This document shows, piece by piece, positions 31,138 through 40,383 of a stretch of 46,113 nt of DNA. The first letter of the stretch is position 1. Every line of letters begins with the position of its first letter. The DNA lies in assembly GCA_902388495.1 (NCBI GenBank), contig CABMPP010000034.1, forward strand, positions 1 through 46,113. The letters run 5' to 3'. A model generated the notes under the pieces. It was not told the origin of the DNA. It ran no database searches and saw nothing but the letters and a program-made list of their open reading frames with translations. Origin of the DNA: an uncultured Bacteroides sp. (GTDB lineage Bacteria; Bacteroidota; Bacteroidia; Bacteroidales; Bacteroidaceae). The position numbers were made by a program, and so were the translations under genes.

Positions 31138-32277
31138 ATGAAAAATATCAGAGTAAAAAAGGTCGAGACAAAACGTGAAATGAACGATTTTGTGAGGTTT
31201 GCAGCTAAGCTGTATGCCGGCTGCCAATACTACGTCCCTGACTTGAATATGGATATTATTGATTCACTCAACCCAAAAAAGAACGTAGGATCGGAATGTT
31301 CCGAAATACAGCCGTTTGTAGCATATAATGCTGCAGGAGAAACAGTTGGTCGCATAGCTGGTATTATCAACCATCGCGCTAACGAAAAATGGAAAACGAA
31401 AAATGTTCGATTTGGCTTTATCGAATTTATCGATGATCTGGAAGTGTCGGCGGCTTTGTTGGCAGCTGTGGAACAATGGGGCAAAGAGCAGGGCATGGAT
31501 TGTATACAAGGCCCAATGGGTATTTTTGACTTTGATAAGGAAGGAATGCTTGTTGAAGATTTTGATAAAATAGGATCCATGATAACCATCTATAACTTTC
31601 CATATTATCCTAAACACATGGAAAATTTGGGATATGAGAAAGAGGTGGATTGGGTACAGGTTGCCATTGACATCCCCCGGGAAATTCCTCCGAAGTATGC
31701 CCGTGTATCGAAACTGGCAGGAGAACTGTTTGGGCTGCATGTCAGGAAACTGAGCAATGCCGATATTTCAAGGCGTGGATATGGCAAGAAAATATTCGAT
31801 CTGCTGAATGTGGCTTATGCACCTCTCTTTGGCTATACAGAACTCTCGGATAAACAGATAGATTTATATATAAAGCGGTATTTACCGCTGATAGACAAGC
31901 AATTATTACCCGTCATAGAGAACGAGAACGGTGAAGTAATAGGCGCGGCAGTAACCATGGGCAGTCTTTCGCATGCGTTGCAAAAGACAAAGGGAAAGCT
32001 TCTCCCCTTCGGATGGTATCATCTGCTCCGTGCCTTGAAGTGGAAGAGGGAAGATACAGCGGAACTGCTTCTGATAGCTGTACGCCCCGACTATCAGGGA
32101 CTGGGTGTGAATGCATTGTTTTTTGCAGACCTTATACCTATTTATAATAAGTGTCACTTCACACGAGCCGAGACGGGGCCGCAACTGGAGAACAATATGA
32201 GGGAACTGACACAATGGAAACCTCTGAATCCCACTTTCACTAAAAGAAGACGATGTTATAAGAAGAAGCTAACATAA
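31138..32277 (+). CDS. GNAT-fold acyltransferase-like protein, first gene of the lipid operon
   Basis: This 379-residue protein has two GNAT-like parts. The N-terminal one shows FVRFAAKLYAGCQYYVPDL and VGRIAGIIN; the second shows PVIENENGEVIGAAVTM, ELLLIAVRPDYQGLGVNALFF (acetyl-CoA binding loop) and a final strand. Start 31138 is chosen because MKNIRVKKVETKREMNDF matches how related proteins begin; the open frame from 31042 adds an unlikely leader. It stands 14 bases before the ketosynthase gene. It may transfer an acyl or acetyl group to the pathway product; the substrate is unknown. Confidence 0.8.
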   Translation: MKNIRVKKVETKREMNDFVRFAAKLYAGCQYYVPDLNMDIIDSLNPKKNVGSECSEIQPFVAYNAAGETVGRIAGIINHRANEKWKTKNVRFGFIEFIDDLEVSAALLAAVEQWGKEQGMDCIQGPMGIFDFDKEGMLVEDFDKIGSMITIYNFPYYPKHMENLGYEKEVDWVQVAIDIPREIPPKYARVSKLAGELFGLHVRKLSNADISRRGYGKKIFDLLNVAYAPLFGYTELSDKQIDLYIKRYLPLIDKQLLPVIENENGEVIGAAVTMGSLSHALQKTKGKLLPFGWYHLLRALKWKREDTAELLLIAVRPDYQGLGVNALFFADLIPIYNKCHFTRAETGPQLENNMRELTQWKPLNPTFTKRRRCYKKKLT

Positions 32278-32291
32278 AAACGATAAAAGAT

Positions 32292-33512
32292 ATGGAAAGA
32301 AAAGTAGTGATTACAGGTATGGGTATATGGTCGTGCCTTGGAAAGACACTCGAAGAAGTACGCGATTCGCTGTATAGCGGAAAGAGCGGTATCATTTTCA
32401 GCCAAGAGCGTAAGGATGCCGGATTTCGCTCTGCCTTATGTGCCGAAATAGAGCATCCTGACCTCAAACCGTTCATTCCGCGCAATCTACGGCAATTCAT
32501 GCCCGAAGAAGCTCAATATGCCTACATGGCTACCCGTGCGGCTCTTGAGAATGCCAAACTGGACCAGGACTATATCAATGAACACGAAGTGGGCATCATC
32601 TACGGCAACGACTCTGTGGCTGAGGCTACCATGCATGCGCTCGACAAGTTCCGCGAGTTTAAAGATACATCCGCTTGCGGCAGTGGCTCTATCTTCCAGT
32701 CAATGAACTCTACTGTAACAATGAACCTTGCCTGTTTATTCAAACTGCGTGGCATAAATTTGACAGCTTCCGCTGCTTGTGCTTCAGGCTCACAGTCCAT
32801 CGGACTGGCATACCTCCTGATACGCGACGGTTTGCAGGATTGCATAGTCTGTGGCGGTGCCCAGGAAGCCAACTTGTACAGTGTTGCTTCGTTCGACGGC
32901 ATACAGTCGTTCTCTATACGCGAAGACGAACCCACGAAGGCGAGCCGCCCGTTCGACCGCGACCGTGACGGCCTGGTACCCGGAGGCGGTGCGGCAACGG
33001 TGGTTATCGAGAGTTATGAGCACGCTGTGAAACGAGGCGCTCCCATACTTGCCGAAATCGTAAGTTGGGGATTCTCGGGTAACGGCGACCACATCTCCAC
33101 TCCCAATGTGGCGGGTCCTGCCCGTTCTTTGGAATTGTGCCTGAAGAATGGCGGCATAGATCCGCGCCAGATAGGTTACATCAACGCCCATGCCACTTCA
33201 ACACGCATCGGTGATGCCCGGGAAGCGCAGGCCATCGCACAGATATTCGGCGACTACCGCCCGCCGGTGACATCCACCAAGAGCCAGACCGGACACGAGA
33301 TGTGGATGGCGGGAGCCAGCGAACTGATTTACTCCATGTTGATGATGAAGAATAATTTTATCGCAGGAAACATCAATTTTGAGAACCCCGATGAGGAAAC
33401 AGCTTGCCTTAATATAGTGCCGGAAACGCGGGAAGCGCATTTCGATCTGTTCCTTTCCAACTCATTCGGATTCGGTGGGACGAACTCAACTCTTATTGTG
33501 AAGAATATATAG
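32292..33512 (+). CDS. Beta-ketoacyl-ACP synthase (KAS II/FabF-like)
   Basis: This 406-residue condensing enzyme has the full Cys-His-His triad: Cys163 in SAACASG, His300 in INAHATST and His335 in KSQTGHEM. The GFGGTN glycine loop is near the end. It should elongate an acyl chain on the carrier protein encoded 38 bases downstream. It is the only ketosynthase in the cluster; aryl-polyene and flexirubin clusters normally have two or three, including a chain-length partner. The housekeeping fabF would be elsewhere. Confidence 0.92.
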   Translation: MERKVVITGMGIWSCLGKTLEEVRDSLYSGKSGIIFSQERKDAGFRSALCAEIEHPDLKPFIPRNLRQFMPEEAQYAYMATRAALENAKLDQDYINEHEVGIIYGNDSVAEATMHALDKFREFKDTSACGSGSIFQSMNSTVTMNLACLFKLRGINLTASAACASGSQSIGLAYLLIRDGLQDCIVCGGAQEANLYSVASFDGIQSFSIREDEPTKASRPFDRDRDGLVPGGGAATVVIESYEHAVKRGAPILAEIVSWGFSGNGDHISTPNVAGPARSLELCLKNGGIDPRQIGYINAHATSTRIGDAREAQAIAQIFGDYRPPVTSTKSQTGHEMWMAGASELIYSMLMMKNNFIAGNINFENPDEETACLNIVPETREAHFDLFLSNSFGFGGTNSTLIVKNI

Positions 33513-33550
33513 TAGAAACAAGAACTAAAACAAAACTAAAAAGATAGATT

Positions 33551-33799
33551 ATGACACGTGAAAAGATTGTAGAAAAGGTAAATGCCGTGTTGGCAGAAGA
33601 ATTTGAAGTTGAATTGAGCGTTTTTACTCCCGACGCAGATATAAAGGAAACACTTTCTCTGGATAGCCTTAGCCTTGTAGACCTCGTGGCTATCATCCAA
33701 TACACTTATAAAGTAAAGGTTCCTGCGGCAGACTTGCCTAAAATCAAGACGTTCAACAATCTCTATGACTACATAGAGGCACACTTGCCGGCAGAATGA
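33551..33799 (+). CDS. Acyl carrier protein
   Basis: This 82-residue four-helix carrier has the phosphopantetheine site in LSLDSLSLVDLVA (Ser39). Dedicated to the pathway by position: it overlaps the following dehydratase by 4 bases (ATGA) and follows the ketosynthase. The start has a clear A-rich leader. It is too unlike the conserved fatty-acid ACP around the site (DSLSLVDLV versus DSLDTVEL-like) to be that protein. Confidence 0.92.
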   Translation: MTREKIVEKVNAVLAEEFEVELSVFTPDADIKETLSLDSLSLVDLVAIIQYTYKVKVPAADLPKIKTFNNLYDYIEAHLPAE

Positions 33800-34221
33800 A
33801 ATATATAGAGATAGAGCGCCTCATTCCGCAACGCGACCCTATTGTGATGGTCGACGAGCTGATAGAAGTGAGGGAGGAGGTGGCTGTAACCGGCCTCACC
33901 GTCAGGACCGACAACTACTTTATCGACGAAGAAGGACTACTGGCTGAACCCGGGCTTATAGAGCATATAGCCCAGTCGGCCTCTGCCTTCGCCGGATATA
34001 GAGCCATAAGTGCAGGTGCAACCGATCCTCCTGTGGGATACATCGGTGAAGTGAAAAAGTTCCATTGCTATCGCCGCCCACAACCGGGAGAAGAATTGCA
34101 CACTACTATTACGATGGGAGCCGAAATGGCCGGTGTGACTATCATAACCGGTGAAACCCGCATCGCGGATGAAATAGTGGCTGATACGCAAATGAAGATT
34201 TTCATTCAACCCAATGATTGA
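33796..34221 (+). CDS. Hotdog-fold dehydratase-like protein (ApeP/FabZ-like)
   Basis: This 141-residue protein opens IERLIPQRDPIVMVDELIEV, aligning with the HRxPxLxVD start of FabZ-type 3-hydroxyacyl-ACP dehydratases, but the catalytic His position reads Gln. The second active-site region, EPGLIEHIAQSASAFAGY, is present with its Glu. It may be a partner subunit of the hotdog protein that follows, or use a different catalytic residue. It overlaps the carrier gene. Confidence 0.8.
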   Translation: MKYIEIERLIPQRDPIVMVDELIEVREEVAVTGLTVRTDNYFIDEEGLLAEPGLIEHIAQSASAFAGYRAISAGATDPPVGYIGEVKKFHCYRRPQPGEELHTTITMGAEMAGVTIITGETRIADEIVADTQMKIFIQPND

Positions 34222-34236
34222 ATAAACTACTTGACT

Positions 34237-34602
34237 ATGCTGTTCGAAAACAAATATTATAAAATACTGGATGCGAAGGTGGATGGACTGGATGCGGTCT
34301 ACCGCATTGCCCTCTTGCCCGATTGCGATGTCTATCGCGGCCACTTCCCCGGCAATCCCGTAAGTCCGGGTGTCTGCAATATCGAAACCATCAAGGAATG
34401 TGCCATGTTGCTGACAGGCAAGAGGCTGCTGATAAGCACCATCAAACAATGCCGCTTGACTGCCGTTGCTTCACCTGCCCTTTGTCCCGAAGTGGATGTA
34501 ATTCTCAGCCTTTTGCCTACCGACAAAGGATTCACCGTTACAGCCCGGATAGCGGATGCTGAAAGGACGTATATGGAATATAAAGGAGATATGATTGTAT
34601 GA
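34237..34602 (+). CDS. Hotdog-fold dehydratase-like protein (ApeI/FabZ-like)
   Basis: This protein of about 121 residues has the FabZ-like loop YRGHFPGNPVSPGVCNIETIKE. The ATG at 34237 is preferred to the TTG at 34231. Together with the preceding protein it may supply the dehydratase of the pathway; here the His in GHFPGNP is present. It overlaps the MMPL exporter gene by 4 bases (ATGA). Confidence 0.8.
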   Translation: MLFENKYYKILDAKVDGLDAVYRIALLPDCDVYRGHFPGNPVSPGVCNIETIKECAMLLTGKRLLISTIKQCRLTAVASPALCPEVDVILSLLPTDKGFTVTARIADAERTYMEYKGDMIV

Positions 34603-37085
34603 CACAGCTCTGTATTAAGATTTATCGTTATTTCCGCAACCACCGCGCCGCCTTCTGGGTGTCGATGATTGTCCTATATGCCTTTTTCGGATATTTTGCT
34701 TCGCAGATATATCTCGAGGAAGACATCAACAAGCTGATGCCTTCCTCCAAAAACGAGGACGGCACCACCAAGCTGGCTTTTGCCAACCTGCGTATCAAGG
34801 ACAAGACTTTCCTGCTCTTCGAGGGTAGGGAAGGGGCTTCTGTGGAACATATCGCCGAAACGTGCGATGCTTTCATCGATTCGTTGGAAACCCGGAATGC
34901 AGCTATGGACTCAACGCAGCAGATGATTGGAGATGTTTTCTACAAACTGCCCGATGACCTGATGCTGGATGCCATCGATTATCTGAGTGCCCACCTTCCG
35001 GTTTATATCGATACCGCCGCTTATAGCCGGCTGGACACGATGCTCACTTACGAGCACATGACCCGACAGATGCAGACCAATCGTGATGACTTGTTGAGCC
35101 CGGTAGGAACGGCGTTCCCCGAACTGATACAGATGGATCCTGTGGGACTGCGCAGCGTGCTGATGGAACAGCTGAAGCCTTTGACGGATGGCGCAAGTGG
35201 CAGTTACAAAACTATCGACGGACATATCTTTGTCCGGGACTCTACGGTGTGCATGGCATTCATCACTCCCATGTATTCGGCCACCAATACGGGGCAGGGT
35301 TCGGCTTTGTTCCGGTTGCTGAATGAGCAGATAGAGCAGTTCTCTGCTTCTGTCCCTGATGTGAAAATCAGCTATCACGGCACTCCTGCCAGCGGATTCT
35401 ATAATGCATCGCGGATTAAGGCCGACTTGAAGGGGACGATTATCGGGGCGTTGGTGCTGGTGCTGCTGTTTATCTTCATCTGCTTCCGCAACTACGATAC
35501 CATACCGCTGCTGTTGCTGCCGGTGGTGTTCGGCACCCTCTTCGGGCTGGCTGCCATGTACTTTATCAAGGGGCAGTTCTCGCTGCTGGCACTTGGCATT
35601 GGAGCCGTTGTGCTGGGAGTGGCATTCAGCTATGTGCTGCACATCATTACGCATTATAAGTACGTCAGTGATCCGGAGCAAGTCTTGCGCGACGAAGTGA
35701 AACCGGTCTGTTTGGGATGTCTTACTACGATCGGTTCTTTCATGGGACTTATCTTCATTCGGACGGAACTCTTGCAGGACTTCGGATTGTTTGCTGCTTT
35801 TGCCATTGTGGGTACTACGGCTTTCAGCCTTATTTATCTGCCGCAATTCCTCAATCCGGAGAAGAACAAGGTGAACCGCCGCGCGTTTGCCATTGTAGAC
35901 CGTATCAATAACTACCCGTTCGACCGCAAGAAGCCGTTGCTGCTCGTTATACTTGCTGCCGTAGTGGTCTGTATTGCGTTCTACATTGCAGGCGGCACCC
36001 GATTTGATGCTGATATGCACAACCTGGGCTATAGGGCCGAAAATGTTTCATACTCGGAGGACTTGCTTCGTGCCAAGACCCATACCGGCGACAAGCAAAA
36101 GTATTTTGCCAGTTCGGGGGCGACGATGGAAGAGGCTATTGAGAACTTTTCCAATATGGCAAACAAGCTGGATTCGCTACAGTGGGCCGGACTGGTGAAG
36201 AGCTATACGCATACCGATCAGATTTTTGTACCGTTACGAGTACAACAGCAACGCATTGATGCCTGGAAGGAATTCTGGACAGACGAACGCTTGCAACGGG
36301 TACGCAGCCTTATCGGTAAAACAGCTCCGCAAGCCGGTCTTCGTCCCGAAGCATTCGACGCTTTCTTCGAGTTTGCCACTGCCGATTATGAACCTGATGC
36401 CCTCTATGAGGCAGGCCTTATTCCGAAAGGTTACCAATCCACTTTGATGGAGCAGTCCTATAACGACGACTACTTGTGCTTTACCTCCGTCCGGTGCGCG
36501 AACGACTCCATACGCAGCAAGGACAGTGACTACCACCGCATCTGTGATGCCGTGGCTTCGCAGCCCAATCTGCTTGTGCTCGACACCTACTATTATACTA
36601 CGGACACGCTCATCGGACTGAACGAGGACTTCAACGTGTTGCAATGGATTTCAATGCTGTTCGTGCTTATCGTGCTGTTCTTCAGTTTCCGTTTCAACAT
36701 CAAGCATACGTTGCTCGGTTTCATGCCCATTCTGCTGAGTTGGCTGATCGTGCTGGGATCAATGGTGATTTTCGATGTGCGGTTCAATCTCATCAATATC
36801 ATCATCTCGACCTTTATCTTTGGTATAGGAGTGGATTACAGCATCTTCGTCATGAGCGGACTTATTGACGGCGAGAAGAACCGCCGCTTGTTGGGATATC
36901 ACAAAACGGCCATCTTCTTTAGTGCGGTGATTCTGATTGTTACCGTGAGTTCCATGTTGTTTGCCGAGCATCCTGCCATTCGGTCTGTAGGATTTTCCAC
37001 ACTGGTGGGTATGATTGCTGCGGTGGTGATATCATACGTGGTGCAGCCTGCCATATTCAGAATGATTAATAAGAATAAGAAATGA
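34599..37085 (+). CDS. MMPL/RND-family lipid exporter
   Basis: This 828-residue inner-membrane protein has a first transmembrane helix at about 20-37, a periplasmic domain to about 255, five helices to about 415, a second periplasmic domain (about 470-690) and six final helices. Hydrophobic blocks such as LVLVLLFIFICF and LFVLIVLFFSF and the IGVDYSIF motif are typical. MMPL proteins move lipids and polyenes out of the inner membrane, and one is found in every aryl-polyene-type cluster. It overlaps both neighbours by 4 bases. Confidence 0.92.
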   Translation: MTQLCIKIYRYFRNHRAAFWVSMIVLYAFFGYFASQIYLEEDINKLMPSSKNEDGTTKLAFANLRIKDKTFLLFEGREGASVEHIAETCDAFIDSLETRNAAMDSTQQMIGDVFYKLPDDLMLDAIDYLSAHLPVYIDTAAYSRLDTMLTYEHMTRQMQTNRDDLLSPVGTAFPELIQMDPVGLRSVLMEQLKPLTDGASGSYKTIDGHIFVRDSTVCMAFITPMYSATNTGQGSALFRLLNEQIEQFSASVPDVKISYHGTPASGFYNASRIKADLKGTIIGALVLVLLFIFICFRNYDTIPLLLLPVVFGTLFGLAAMYFIKGQFSLLALGIGAVVLGVAFSYVLHIITHYKYVSDPEQVLRDEVKPVCLGCLTTIGSFMGLIFIRTELLQDFGLFAAFAIVGTTAFSLIYLPQFLNPEKNKVNRRAFAIVDRINNYPFDRKKPLLLVILAAVVVCIAFYIAGGTRFDADMHNLGYRAENVSYSEDLLRAKTHTGDKQKYFASSGATMEEAIENFSNMANKLDSLQWAGLVKSYTHTDQIFVPLRVQQQRIDAWKEFWTDERLQRVRSLIGKTAPQAGLRPEAFDAFFEFATADYEPDALYEAGLIPKGYQSTLMEQSYNDDYLCFTSVRCANDSIRSKDSDYHRICDAVASQPNLLVLDTYYYTTDTLIGLNEDFNVLQWISMLFVLIVLFFSFRFNIKHTLLGFMPILLSWLIVLGSMVIFDVRFNLINIIISTFIFGIGVDYSIFVMSGLIDGEKNRRLLGYHKTAIFFSAVILIVTVSSMLFAEHPAIRSVGFSTLVGMIAAVVISYVVQPAIFRMINKNKK

Positions 37086-38560
37086 AGTACGAGGTGGTTA
37101 TTATAGGTAGCGGACTTGGCGGACTGGAATGTGCCCACATCCTTTCGCGTGCCGGCATGAGCGTTCTTCTCTTGGAGAGGGGAGCGCAAGCCGGTGGGTG
37201 CATCCAGAGCTATAAGCGCCGAGGACTGACTTTCGATACAGGATTCCACTATGTGGGCGGGCTGGATGAGGAACAGTCACTGCATGCCGTTTTCAACCAC
37301 TTGGGATTATTGAACCTTCCGTGGCAACGCCTGGATGCAGACTTCGACCGGGTGACTATCGGTGACCGTACCTTTGCCTTTGCACAGGGGTATGATGAGT
37401 TTGTAAATACGCTTGCTGCGGATTTTCCTGCCGAACGTGTTGCATTGCACCGCTATGCAGACATGCTGAAGCGGGTTGACGAGCAGCAGTTCGACGCTCT
37501 GAATCCTCAAAACGGAGAAGGATATTCCTTCTCTTCCGGGCTGTTTGAGACGAGTGCTTACGGGTATCTGGCGGAGACTTTCCGTGACCCGTTGTTGATA
37601 AACGTGCTCAGCGGCACTTCATTGAAGATGGAGTTGCGGCGCGAGTCGCTTCCGCTGTTTACGTTTGCTCATGGCAACAGCAGTTTTATTGAAAGCAGTT
37701 GGCGACTGAAGGGGGATGGTTCGTTGATAGTGAATTCGCTGGCAGAAGACATCCGCAGTCGTGGCGGCGAAATTATCTGCAATGCCGAAGTGCAGGAGCT
37801 GGTGGAGAAGAACGGGAAACTGGCGTATGCGGTATGTTCGAACGGTGAAAGCTATGAAGGCGATACTTTCATCAGCGATATTCATCCTGCCGTCACTTGT
37901 GGGCTGGTGAAGCAGAGTGACAGGATGAAGAAAATCTACCGGCACCGCATGGAGCGTTTGGAGAATACCTTCGGCATGTTCACCGTATCGCTTTGTATCA
38001 AGCCGAATACCCTCAAATACTTCAACTGGAACCAATATATCTATAAAGAGCCCGATGTATGGACTTTCTATCAGGAAGACGGTCCTGTGAAAGGAGTATT
38101 GGTAAGTTGCCGCGTGCCCGAAGACGGCAGTGAGTATGTACGGCAGATTGATTTGCTCACTCCGATGACTTGGAGCAAGTGCGAACAGTGGAACCATACG
38201 ACAGTGAACCATCGTGGCAACGAGTATAAAGCCATGAAGGAACGTATGACCGATGAGTGCATCATACTGGCCGAACGGTTTATCCCCGGTCTTGGCGATA
38301 TGATTACCGGGCGCTATAGCAGCACTCCGCTTACTTATCGCGATTACACCTGTACTCCCCAAGGTTCGGCCTACGGGCTGCGCAAGGATTTCGGAGATCC
38401 GGTAATGACCTTGCTTTCACCGCGTACTCCCATTCCCAACCTGCTCCTTACAGGACAGAACCTTATGTTGCATGGGCTGCATGGTGTGACAATGACAGCG
38501 CTCTTCACCTGTGCGGAGATACTGGGGAAGGAGCAAATATGGAATATAGTAAAGAATTAA
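37082..38560 (+). CDS. FAD-dependent desaturase-like oxidoreductase (CrtI/phytoene desaturase type)
   Basis: This 492-residue enzyme has the FAD-binding start VVIIGSGLGGLECAHILSRAG followed by LLLERGAQAGGC and the FDTGFHYVGG motif, and the C-terminal LLTGQNLMLHGLHGVTMTAL segment. The family oxidises or isomerises long hydrophobic chains (carotenoids, retinoids). In this operon it could introduce double bases of unsaturation or tailor the acyl product. It overlaps the exporter gene by 4 bases and precedes the ketoreductase by 14. Confidence 0.88.
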   Translation: MKYEVVIIGSGLGGLECAHILSRAGMSVLLLERGAQAGGCIQSYKRRGLTFDTGFHYVGGLDEEQSLHAVFNHLGLLNLPWQRLDADFDRVTIGDRTFAFAQGYDEFVNTLAADFPAERVALHRYADMLKRVDEQQFDALNPQNGEGYSFSSGLFETSAYGYLAETFRDPLLINVLSGTSLKMELRRESLPLFTFAHGNSSFIESSWRLKGDGSLIVNSLAEDIRSRGGEIICNAEVQELVEKNGKLAYAVCSNGESYEGDTFISDIHPAVTCGLVKQSDRMKKIYRHRMERLENTFGMFTVSLCIKPNTLKYFNWNQYIYKEPDVWTFYQEDGPVKGVLVSCRVPEDGSEYVRQIDLLTPMTWSKCEQWNHTTVNHRGNEYKAMKERMTDECIILAERFIPGLGDMITGRYSSTPLTYRDYTCTPQGSAYGLRKDFGDPVMTLLSPRTPIPNLLLTGQNLMLHGLHGVTMTALFTCAEILGKEQIWNIVKN

Positions 38561-38574
38561 AAAGAAACAAGACA

Positions 38575-39303
38575 ATGAAGTATGCATTAGTAACCGGAGG
38601 CAGCCGCGGCATAGGCCGTGCTGTCTGTGTGAAACTGGCCCGGATGGGTTATCACATCATTATAAATTATGCAACCAACACCGCGGAGGCCGAGAATACC
38701 CTTGAACTGGTGCGGCAAGCCGGCCAGGATGGCGAGATATTGAAGTTTGATGTGAGCAACCGTGTACAAACCCACGAAGCTATCGAAGCGTGGGAAAAGG
38801 CTCATCCGGAAGAATATATCGAAGTGCTGGTGAACAATGCCGGCATCCGCCGCGACAACGTCATGGCGTTTATGGCCGAAGAAGAGTGGAGCCGGGTGCT
38901 CGATATTACCCTCGGCGGTTTCTACAACGTGACGCAACCGTTGCTGCAACCTATGCTGGTACATCGATTCGGCCGCATCATCAATATGGCAAGCGTCAGC
39001 GGCCTGAAGGGAATGCCGGGACAGACGAACTATTCCACTGCAAAAGGCGGTATCATAGCCGCCACAAAAGCCTTGGCACAAGAGGTGGCACGCAAGAACG
39101 TCACCGTCAATGCCGTTGCTCCCGGTTTTATCAAAACGGACATGGTGGAAGGCCTCGATGAAGAAGCTTTGAAGAAGACCATTCCCGCCAACCGTTTCGG
39201 CACTCCCGAAGAAGTGGCGGAGGCGGTAGGCTTCCTGGCTTCGCCCGGCGCCGGATACATCACCGGCAGTGTGATTTCAATCAATGGAGGACTTTATACA
39301 TAA
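38575..39303 (+). CDS. 3-ketoacyl-ACP reductase (FabG-like SDR)
   Basis: This 242-residue short-chain dehydrogenase has the cofactor motif TGGSRGIG (residues 7-14), NNAG (88-91) and catalytic Ser140, Tyr153 and Lys157 (ASVSG; NYSTAKGG). The start at 38575 is chosen since the longer frame from 38539 overlaps the desaturase gene with a non-conserved charged leader. It should reduce the 3-keto acyl-ACP formed by the ketosynthase. Confidence 0.93.
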   Translation: MKYALVTGGSRGIGRAVCVKLARMGYHIIINYATNTAEAENTLELVRQAGQDGEILKFDVSNRVQTHEAIEAWEKAHPEEYIEVLVNNAGIRRDNVMAFMAEEEWSRVLDITLGGFYNVTQPLLQPMLVHRFGRIINMASVSGLKGMPGQTNYSTAKGGIIAATKALAQEVARKNVTVNAVAPGFIKTDMVEGLDEEALKKTIPANRFGTPEEVAEAVGFLASPGAGYITGSVISINGGLYT

Positions 39304-39309
39304 CAGCAG

Positions 39310-39939
39310 ATGAAAAAAATATATACCTTGTTTATTACCCTCATTCTTATCTGTGCCCCTCTGCGGGCACAGCAAACCGAGGTTCGCAACATCATGGAAC
39401 GGTACAAAGGCATTCACACGTTGACAGCTGCCGTCACCCAAACCCAGCACAGCGCCGCGGTAGCTGCGGACCGTACTGCCCGTGGGCATTTCTACTTCAA
39501 GCAACCCGCCCGCATGTGCATCACTCTCGACGAAGGTCGCGAGATATTGCTTAAAGACGGTAACATCTTCACCCGCGTGGCCGATGGCAAAAAGAGCGTT
39601 GCCCGCGGCCGGGGTGCCAATCCGTTCGAGACCATTCAGATCGTTATCGAAACCCTTACCTCGGATACTGCTCCCGACAATGCCCTGGCCGAAGTGGCGG
39701 ACGTGAAGATGACCCGGAACGGCAACCTCTGTGTGTTCACCATCACCCCTACGGCGTCCGATGCCAAGTCTCGTCGCCGGATGATGTTCACCTCGTTCGT
39801 ACTGACCGTAGACCTTCACTCCCGCGAACTCCGCAGCATGCGCCTGAATGGAAAAGGGGAGAACTACACTCAGTACGACTTCTCCGACTATGCGTTTGAC
39901 GCCGCCGTCAGCGACAGCGTTTTTAATCTCCCCTCCTGA
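39310..39939 (+). CDS. LolA-like outer-membrane lipoprotein carrier
   Basis: This 209-residue periplasmic protein has a signal peptide ending LRAQ, then IHTLTAAVTQTQHS, RGHFYFKQPARMCITLDEGREILLKDG and KSRRRMMFTSFVLTVD, the incomplete beta-barrel pattern of LolA. Aryl-polyene clusters carry such a protein to move the product across the periplasm. The stop overlaps the next start by one base (TGATG). Confidence 0.85.
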   Translation: MKKIYTLFITLILICAPLRAQQTEVRNIMERYKGIHTLTAAVTQTQHSAAVAADRTARGHFYFKQPARMCITLDEGREILLKDGNIFTRVADGKKSVARGRGANPFETIQIVIETLTSDTAPDNALAEVADVKMTRNGNLCVFTITPTASDAKSRRRMMFTSFVLTVDLHSRELRSMRLNGKGENYTQYDFSDYAFDAAVSDSVFNLPS

Positions 39940-40370
39940 TGGAAGAGCTTGAAGACGTCTGCCGCGTGCAGGTAAAATTCAGTGAGATTGATTCGATGCA
40001 ACGGGTGTGGCATGGCTCATACGTCACCTACTTCGAAGATGGGCGCGAGTCCTTCGGGCGTCACTATCCCGGTATAGGCTATGCCGATATGCAGCGCTCC
40101 GGCATCTACGCTCCCATCTACGACCTTCACCTCAAGTACTATGCGCCGCTCGTCATTAACGACGTAGCCATCGTACATACACGTTACGTCTACAAACCCG
40201 GTGCCCGGCTCGACTACAGCTACCGCGTGTACCGCGAAAGTGACAACCGGCTCTGTGCCGAAGGGAGCACCATCCAGTTGTTTATCGACCCTGCGGGGCA
40301 GCTCATGGTGGACAAGCCCGACTATTATCAGGCTTGGCAGAATAAGTTTCTGCATCCCCCTAAAAAATAA
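39939..40370 (+). CDS. Hotdog-fold acyl-CoA/ACP thioesterase (4HBT type)
   Basis: This 143-residue protein has the 4HBT pattern: VQVKFSEIDSMQRVWHGSYVTYFEDGRESF, where Asp18 or so is the usual catalytic acid, then strands LKYYAPLVINDVAIVHTRY and ACAEGSTIQLFID-like. It could release the finished chain from the carrier. The TGATG overlap couples it to the LolA-like gene, and it is 13 bases before the DUF5686 gene. Confidence 0.88.
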   Translation: MEELEDVCRVQVKFSEIDSMQRVWHGSYVTYFEDGRESFGRHYPGIGYADMQRSGIYAPIYDLHLKYYAPLVINDVAIVHTRYVYKPGARLDYSYRVYRESDNRLCAEGSTIQLFIDPAGQLMVDKPDYYQAWQNKFLHPPKK

Positions 40371-40383
40371 AAGGATAGGAATT

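Noticed and set aside
38539..38574. Longer start for the ketoreductase at 38539
   Set aside because: The extra residues overlap the desaturase gene and precede the normal FabG start; ATG 38575 gives the usual MKYALVTGG opening.
40201..40383. Fusion of an extra domain to the DUF5686 protein (frame open from 40201)
   Set aside because: The extra part is an out-of-frame reading of the thioesterase gene; the signal peptide begins at 40384.
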